Notes under the pieces: model-generated
Told to the model about the DNA's origin: nothing
The model's database searches: none
What the model saw: the letters and a program-made list of their open reading frames with translations, nothing else
Assembly: GCA_013054445.1 (NCBI GenBank)
Contig: JAAMPI010001405.1
Location: forward strand, 1 to 14,867
Reading direction: 5' to 3'
Source: Cudoniella acicularis
Lineage: Eukaryota > Ascomycota > Leotiomycetes > Helotiales > Helotiaceae
DNA length: 14,867 nucleotides
Made by a program: the position numbers and the translations under genes
Part shown: one piece after another, positions 9,514 to 14,867 of the stretch
How positions within the stretch are numbered: position 1 is the stretch's first letter
Layout of the letters: the number at the start of each line of letters is the position of its first letter

Positions 9514-9562
9514 GTAATATTTTCAATTTCTACACTGGATTCTTGAAGCTAATTGAATCCAG
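9514..9562 (+). other. Retained intron in the Argonaute PIWI region
   Basis: Donor GTAATA, branch CTAAT and acceptor TCCAG, 49 bp, phase 0. It joins SNNTE to FIRDLKGMM, matching the helix before the second PIWI catalytic motif. Confidence 0.8.
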
Positions 9563-10352
9563 TTCATCAGAGACTTGAAAGGGATGATGATGGGACGCTT
9601 CGGAACTTACTATGAGTCTACAACATAAAAGATTCAAAACAGTGATGGTACAGGAGAGATTCGAAAGAAGCTCCCGAAACATGTTCTCTTCTATCGAGGT
9701 GGTGTGAGCGAGGGCCAATTCGGAATGGTGAAGAAGGAAGAGCTGCCACAATCAAAGTTGTTGTTGCTACTATCAAAGCCCGAATCCAGGGTGATCCGAC
9801 ATTCCAAAAATGGGATCCAAAAGTCACCTTGCTTGTTGTTGGAAAACGACATCATTCCCGCTTCTTTCCCCCCAGTTCTAATTCCCAACAGCCTGGTCAT
9901 AAGGGTATTGCCCGCCGGGGACCTTCGCCGATACCGATGTCGTCACACCAGATCAGTTCAGCTTCTATCTTCAGAGTTATGATTTTCCTATGGGAACTGC
10001 AAAAAGTGGTCACTATGTGGTGATTGCGAATGAAAGTGGATACTCGAGAACTGATCTTTACAACATCTCAAGTAATCTCTTAAAAACCTGCTTGTGATCT
10101 AATCAACATTTATTTGGCTAATAGACCAACAAAATCTGCTACACTGGCTCCCGCGCTACGACGGCACTTTCCATTTGTACGCCGATAAAATATGCAGACC
10201 CCCTATGCAACCGACTTCGATGCTACATGAAACCGATTCTGGACAGCCAAATGCTGAACGAGATTTATGACGACACTGGCAGCGAGTACAAGCAGAATCC
10301 TTGGACGTGGAAAGCATCACTAGAAGAACCTGCCAATCGAGTAAAGCCTTAG

Positions 10353-12589
10353 AGAGCCAAACTTGATAATATCATGTTCTATCTATGAGGCTTGTGTTGC
10401 TGGCAGCCATTCAAAGATACGAGCACAGGGTTGAGACTGCATATTGGGAGCGTCTTGATTCCATGACTTTGGTTAGAAGCTGGTCTTCTGCGTTTTTGGT
10501 CTTTCAATCTTTACTGCTGTGTTTTGCTTTTAGGTCTTGGTTTCCATTGAATGTTTTGTTGGTTGGATTACAAGGACTGTTTAAGTTGTTTCATTAGGTG
10601 TTTTGCAAGCTGGAATTTCAGAATTCTTTGCTATTTTTCGGGGGTATTGTAAGCTGTTGTTTGTAACATAGTTTTAGACTGAATTTGTATGAGGGAGCGT
10701 TGCTATCGCACTTTTACTGCTGTCAAAATTATTGTGCTGCTGTCATAGTCATGCTTTCTCATCCAGAGCTGCCTGGCCTACTTCAAGGGTTGACATAAAT
10801 GATAAGCAAGCACCATCAAGTGACATTCCACAGAACTAACAGAAACCGCTCCCCCTAAATAAAATTAAGTGTTTCCTTGAAAGCTGAAGCTTCTTTAGAT
10901 CACTGACTTTCTGTTTAACAGAGATAATGCTCTGGCAAAAATGAGTGGAAAGTAGCTTTATACTGCTTTGTGGAACTACGGATCCACGACGCTACTCAGT
11001 AGGAGCGCTCTTGATTTTTATTTTTAAATTTTGCATTTTCTTACTAAAAGGGTATCACGAAAATACCTTGAAGAAAGTTTACGATATATTGACTTCCTCA
11101 AACTCATAACAACGCTTGACGCTTTTTTTATGAATCACAGCTTCCTTTTCCTGTTTTAAAAGGTTGCATACGCCTGTGATATGAGCAAATCTAATAATTT
11201 AGCGTATAATCTGTATTCTCGAGAATGAACGGAGGCTTCAAATAAAATCATAATGTTTCGAATCCGGACCGCAACTTCTAGTCCCTATGTTGGATATTTT
11301 AAATGGTGAAGTTATGCTTAATTCTCAGGGTTGAGTGAGCAGTTGATAATGAGAATATAATATATGGTGTCTGTTAGGGGGGGAAGAAAAGTAGGATATA
11401 AGAGCTCTTACCATGAAGAATATCTCTGTTGCCATGGCTTCTATATTGCTGTTATCTTTCTAGCTTCTCTCACTCAATTCTCACTTCTTCTCTCAACTAG
11501 GAGCTGAAGAGTTTAACATCTTCGCAAGTCCTCTCAGAAATTACTTCCAGACCTTCAAATCCTCAGCGAGAACTTCGTCTTCAATTCTTGCCATCTATCG
11601 AAAGAACACATCTGCAGTGGCCGCCAGCCTCCACCGGAGTTCATGCGTACCTAGTTCCGCACAGCGGCTCAACGGAAACGTATTCTATGAACCCTTTATA
11701 CAAAGGGGGGTGCTTCAAACAGCATTCTCAAAAATTCTGTAGAGTTATCAAATTAAACTTATCAAGTTTACACTGCGAGAGCAGCCAGGTATGTGATATT
11801 TGAAAAGGGTCTTAAATTAAATTTTGTCACTTTCAAAGCAAACGCAGCAAAGCGACCCTCCTCTAAATGGCTATAAAAATATCTCAGCTGTGGAAGTTGG
11901 TGTAATCAAGCCGCTACCCGAAACTAATACTGGCCTTTAATTGCTCTTGTGAGGCACCACACACCTCCGAAGGCTAAATATCTAATTTTCTACCCACGAA
12001 CCTATCAATATCCTCCTAAGAAAAATTTCGAAAGTTGAATGCCTGTCGAAAGGAAGCTCTGTCCAGTAATTTAAAGATACAGCAAGATGTACGAAAAGAC
12101 AATGACAGTAGTTCGTTTACTCCTCAACAGCAAGGAAATATTTGACGGCAGTACTGTAGTGGTTAGAAAAGTATGAATCGTCTTGTCTTTGTCCGGACTT
12201 TAATTCTCTTTAATCAGGTGAGCAATGTGTTTTTCCCTCAGCATTGAGCTTCACGGATTCACCTTCCCATCGTTCTGGGAGGTTATCGTGTGAGGAAATT
12301 GAGCCAACGGGTCCAGCCACTCCTCCATCTCTGATATATAAGTGCTTGTCTTGCTGAATAACGACTAATATCTTGTCTATTTAATTTCTAGCTAATTCGT
12401 TTTCTATACAGTCTAAAGGAATCGACAATAGATGCGCCGTGACTTCTTGCTCTTTTGTCGTTGGAGTAACGGTGCTGAAGTTAAACCATTCCTCTTGCAA
12501 CCGTTAGGGCTAATATTTTGAGTCATAACTCGTCAAACCCGTATGTTCATAGGTCCTAAGGTCCTTATTCTAGGAGCAGGAACGTTTTA
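10353..12589. other. Long intergenic stretch, no intact gene seen
   Basis: Follows the Argonaute pseudogene and presumably begins with its old 3' region. Composition is ordinary to mildly AT-rich. No recognisable protein family, RNA gene or array was found. The only suggestive reading is a short signal-peptide-like start at 11413, described separately. Confidence 0.55.
11413..11743 (+). pseudogene. Possible remnant of a small secreted protein
   Basis: ATG at 11413 opens MKNISVAMASILLLSF, which has the layout of a secretion signal, then hits TAG at codon 17 (11461-11463). The same frame is open again for 92 codons, to a TAG at 11741-11743. A second frame from about 11503 to 11803 is also open, so the open length alone is weak evidence. 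No family is recognised. It could be a broken effector-like gene or chance. Confidence 0.2.
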
Positions 12590-13020
12590 TATAAGTAATA
12601 GGTTTTCTTTAGATAAGAGTTTTATATTTAAATTATTTTAATAATCCTATATTATACTTTAGTCTATCTTATTTATAATAAGATCGCTTTTTAATACTTA
12701 TTAAACCGACTTATTCTTTTTATTTTACGCGATAAGATAAGGATACCCGTTTATTATAACTATAGCCTTTTTTTTCTACTATACTACCTACTACTACTAT
12801 TAAGCTTAAATAACACCTAATAATTATTTATATTATTAAAGACTTTAATTTAGCTATAGCCTTTTACTCTTATTATAAAAAATAAGATTAGAAGTATATT
12901 ATATAAAAAGAGTATTCTATTTATTATATTAAATATATTTATACTAGTATATCTTATAATATATAAATTCTCTTAAAAGAACTCTAGGATTTTAAAGTCT
13001 TTTTTCTAAATAATTAGTGT
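12590..13020. mobile_element. AT- and TpA-rich island, probable RIP-damaged repeat relic
   Basis: The sequence changes abruptly near 12580 to very AT-rich DNA dominated by TA, TTA and ATTA, with stops in every frame, then returns to mixed composition at about 13020. Such blocks are typical of transposons mutated by repeat-induced point mutation in Pezizomycotina. No element family can be named, because no coding motif survives. The block TATAGCCTTTT occurs twice (about 12761 and 12855). Confidence 0.65.
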
Positions 13021-13023
13021 TAC

Positions 13024-13047
13024 AGCGCTGGTTCACGTGACGGCGCT
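13024..13047. repeat. Imperfect palindrome centred on TCACGTGA
   Basis: AGCGC and GCGCT arms flank a central TCACGTGA, separated by a few unmatched bases. It sits exactly where the AT-rich island ends, so it may be an element end or a regulatory relic. Confidence 0.5.
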
Positions 13048-13189
13048 AGGCCTAAGCGAGGTTTCGGGTAGAGGTTAAATACGTGGCTGCTTCGTTCTTC
13101 CCCCTTTCCCTTCCTCGTCGATTATTCTAAGGAATAGAGCACTGTTTACTTGACTTCTCCTAAGTGCTCTGACAATTAGAAAGTGATTA

Positions 13190-13290
13190 TAAAATAGAAA
13201 TATCAGCTCGAGAAATAGAAAAAAATATAATAATATAGATATTTTATTTATATATCTAGTAATATTATAAAGAGGAGGCGTTAGCAGGTA
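13190..13290. mobile_element. Second short AT-rich relic
   Basis: Another block of TA-rich sequence after about 170 bp of mixed composition. It is probably part of the same degraded repeat mosaic as the larger island to its left. No ends or coding remains are visible. Confidence 0.45.
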
Positions 13291-13334
13291 AAGAAGTCAC
13301 GTGTAAAAGGAAAAGGATTNAGTTANAGAACTAN

Positions 13335-13359
13335 TCTCTGGCCCCTAGGGCGCCAGAGA
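13335..13359. repeat. Hairpin: 8-bp arms around a CCCTAGGG loop, beside ambiguous bases
   Basis: TCTCTGGC (13335-13342) and GCCAGAGA (13352-13359) are perfect inverted arms; the loop contains CCCTAGGG, itself a palindrome. Three N bases lie at 13320, 13326 and 13334, immediately left of it. This suggests collapsed or conflicting repeat copies in the assembly, so this motif probably exists in many copies elsewhere in the genome. Confidence 0.65.
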
Positions 13360-13529
13360 AGCCCTCTTTTTATTAGCTATCTGCTTCTGATAAGAGGCCG
13401 GTGCTAAGGCCTAATGATGATAATAATCAATGGCATTATCCGACATCCCGTGCTACGTATCAAGAGCCGCCCATGCCACGTGATAGGCGCCACCAGGAGG
13501 TAAGCGAACCACATCACAGATAGAAATTC

Positions 13530-13690
13530 ACGAATCTACTTTTAGTAAAGATATCTTCTAAGAAGCTAAAATCTATTATTATTAAGGCTAAAAAGACTAT
13601 AGTCTCTATACTAAAGGCAAAAAAGGCTTTATCCGAACCTAAAAAGACTATATAACAAAATACAACTATTCCTAATATCGATTCTATTAA
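13530..13690 (+). mobile_element. Lys-rich reading-frame relic with a 14-bp direct repeat
   Basis: CTAAAAAGACTATA occurs at 13588-13601 and 13639-13652, exactly 51 bp apart, a multiple of three. One frame reads a lysine-rich stretch (KAKKTIVSILKAKKALSE) and then stops. This looks like repeated coding DNA from a degraded element, perhaps a transposon ORF shifted toward TA by RIP. No family is recognised. Confidence 0.4.
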
Positions 13691-13699
13691 GGTCGTAGG

Positions 13700-13930
13700 T
13701 GGGACAGGGGTACGGGCAAATCCCAGGGGTCGGGTAATAAAGCTACCACAACGCTTTAAATGATTAGTTCTAAGTTATAGCAATTACAAAATGGCCTTTT
13801 ATGTGCCTGTGTATGAAATTTTATATAATTCTAATTCGTGGTTAATTTGTACGATAATTATAAAGGTTCGTGGTCGCATTACAATTTTCTGGGATTTTGA
13901 CCGGGGTGGGATTTGTCCAGGGATCTCAGT
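13700..13930. mobile_element. Possible small element bounded by inverted CAAATCCCA
   Basis: CAAATCCCA (13717-13725) and its complement TGGGATTTG (13907-13915) face each other about 200 bp apart. GC-rich flanks on both sides resemble each other loosely, and the interior is AT-rich without coding potential. This is the shape of a miniature inverted-repeat element, but the exact match is only 9 bp and no target-site duplication is clear. Confidence 0.25.
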
Positions 13931-14273
13931 TAATTGAAGGCTCTTAATAAAAGAATTAGTCAAGAAACAACGAAGTCCCGCAGCCCAAGAAAAGCTCGAG
14001 CTTCTATTTCAGCATTCTATTAGACTTCTACTATAGAATTCAAGCCAAAAACAATGCCGCTTCTCATAGAGCCAAAAGCAAGGAATAAATTTGTAACAAA
14101 GTACTTTTGGATATATTGTCGAACTCAAAACTAAGGTGACAGTCGACTAAACCTCGGCATGCACGAAGTTGAACGCATCGTAAGATCAAAATGTTCCCTA
14201 GATGCCGTCACACGGGAGAACGTTCTAAAGAGCAAGAATTGGAGTGCTCGGGAGAGCTTATATATATAGGTAA

Positions 14274-14294
14274 GGGGGGGGCTGTGCCACCCCC
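14274..14294 (+). repeat. G8/C5 hairpin
   Basis: Eight Gs (14274-14281) and five Cs (14290-14294) flank CTGTGCCA. They could form a GC-only stem or, with the later GGGG at 14311, a quadruplex-like structure. A TATATATA stretch lies just upstream (about 14260). Confidence 0.5.
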
Positions 14295-14314
14295 TGAGAG
14301 AGCACATAAAGGGG

Positions 14315-14340
14315 CATGTACACGTGCATGTGCGCGTGCA
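14315..14340. other. 26-nt perfect pyrimidine-purine alternation (Z-DNA-type)
   Basis: From C14315 to A14340 every base alternates pyrimidine then purine, mostly CA, TG, CG and TA steps. Such tracts favour left-handed DNA under negative supercoiling. It contains CACGTG (14322-14327). No gene is adjacent, so any role is unknown. Confidence 0.6.
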
Positions 14341-14867
14341 ACAGATGTCTTTAGAGAAGAAGGCTTGGGCTAGAATCATGGATAATAGAAATCAAACGAC
14401 ACAGTTCGAGAATTGTGAAATGAAATGAGGAATTGCAATCGAAAATGTTAGGTCAGGTCTTCTTTGGGAATACTCGATGACTTGACAGCAAATCATGGAT
14501 AGCAAGGAGAAAGAAGGACACCACCTCGAAAGAAAAAGAGTTATGGCGACGTGCAAGCCTTTCTTCTCCCCTTTCTGTCTTTATGACAGCTTTCAAAATG
14601 AGATCAAACTTCACACTGATCTTATTTTTGATCTCACTGAGATCTTGGTGTGGGTTAGGAATAAGATCCAACTTTTAAGATATTGAACTGAATAACTTTT
14701 AATATGTATGTAAGGTTAAACTCCCAAAGTTGCAGCCTCTTGGTGCCTAAAAAGTACCTAGGTATTGATTGGAGATATTCTCCCCATATGCTAAATTTGA
14801 GCAGGAAGATACAAAAGAATGGGATTCAAACCAAACTCAACGCTCAACAGCATCAGCACGGTAGCCA

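Larger units (their letters stand above)
7083..10352 (+). pseudogene. Argonaute (N-PAZ-MID-PIWI), unprocessed pseudogene
   Basis: Decayed fungal Argonaute, the small-RNA-guided slicer of RNA silencing, spread over about 1,020 codons, close to normal length. The start at 7083 has a good context (CAAGATGGC). N domain from 7333 (KANFFRAKL), linker ALNIVSWKNINDSSWNGGR, SMRPGDGSIFLNANA (about 7900), PAZ to 8480 (VFDHM, CCVNLGG), MID 8575-9000, PIWI 9000-10352 with GADVTHP, YRGGVSEGQF, VVGKRHHSRF, FSFYLQ, SGHYVV and RATTALSIC. Introns are 8199-8251, 8520-8574, 9514-9562 and 10072-10124, so it is not a retrocopy. Lesions: frameshifts at 7329-7332, about 7855-7890, 9740-9752, 9912-9920 and at the 10071 donor; stops at 8515, 9280-9285, 9496 and 9626. 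Asp of the PIWI motif YRDG is Gly. The stops at 9496 and 9626 fit CpA-to-TpA changes of CAG and CAA codons. The charged stretch at 9110-9285 has no clear family match. Subfamily (QDE-2-like or other) cannot be settled by eye. Confidence 0.92.
13931..14867. other. Right-end stretch, no gene seen
   Basis: Apart from the G-run hairpin, the alternating tract and a perfect 15-bp palindrome (GATCTCA, C, TGAGATC at 14630-14644), I see no reading frame with a recognisable domain, no RNA gene and no further repeat. The short frames here overlap each other on both strands and look random. Confidence 0.5.

Noticed and set aside
10385..10597. Hydrophobic 70-codon open frame after the Argonaute
   Set aside because: Lies in the old 3' region, is short, has no family match and shows no promoter or splice context.
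14131..14379. Overlapping open frames on both strands
   Set aside because: Open only because of the low-complexity alternating and G-rich tracts; no domain.
14821..14867. tRNA-like 3' end (GGGATTCAAACC)
   Set aside because: No matching acceptor or anticodon arms on either strand.

Overview
The window looks like filamentous ascomycete DNA (Pezizomycotina). The signs are short introns of 47-70 bp with GTRAGT-type donors and CTAAY branch sites, a secreted-type GMC oxidoreductase, a 2EXR-domain protein, an Argonaute-family gene, and AT-rich stretches like those left by repeat-induced point mutation (RIP). A helotialean (Leotiomycetes) source is my best guess, but it rests on the style of the genes only.

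Layout. Positions 1-2640 hold no supported gene, except perhaps the first codons of a minus-strand gene running off the left edge. This stretch carries a striking non-coding array: many TGACTCG-like boxes and a second box, CGARRTGCAACAAAG. Six times the two are joined in the same orientation at a spacing of 10-13 bp. Positions 2657-4869 (minus) are a seven-exon GMC oxidoreductase whose frame, introns and catalytic histidines are intact apart from one TAA at codon 44, just before the FAD-binding glycine motif. Positions 5499-6278 (minus) are an intact single-exon 2EXR-domain protein. An 0.8-kb divergent spacer with two CACGTG sites separates it from 7083-10352 (plus), a full-length but decayed Argonaute with N, PAZ, MID and PIWI regions. 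That gene keeps four introns but carries several frameshifts and stop codons, and a Gly replaces a catalytic Asp.

From 10353 to the right end I see no intact gene. Positions 12590-13700 are AT-rich, TpA-rich relics with three ambiguous bases beside a hairpin, probably a RIP-damaged transposon graveyard. Further right are a possible small inverted-repeat element, a G-run hairpin and a 26-nt perfectly alternating pyrimidine-purine tract.

The genes do not form an obvious pathway. The two most notable things are the unexplained bipartite motif array and the unprocessed Argonaute pseudogene, a possible lineage-specific loss of one RNA-silencing paralogue.
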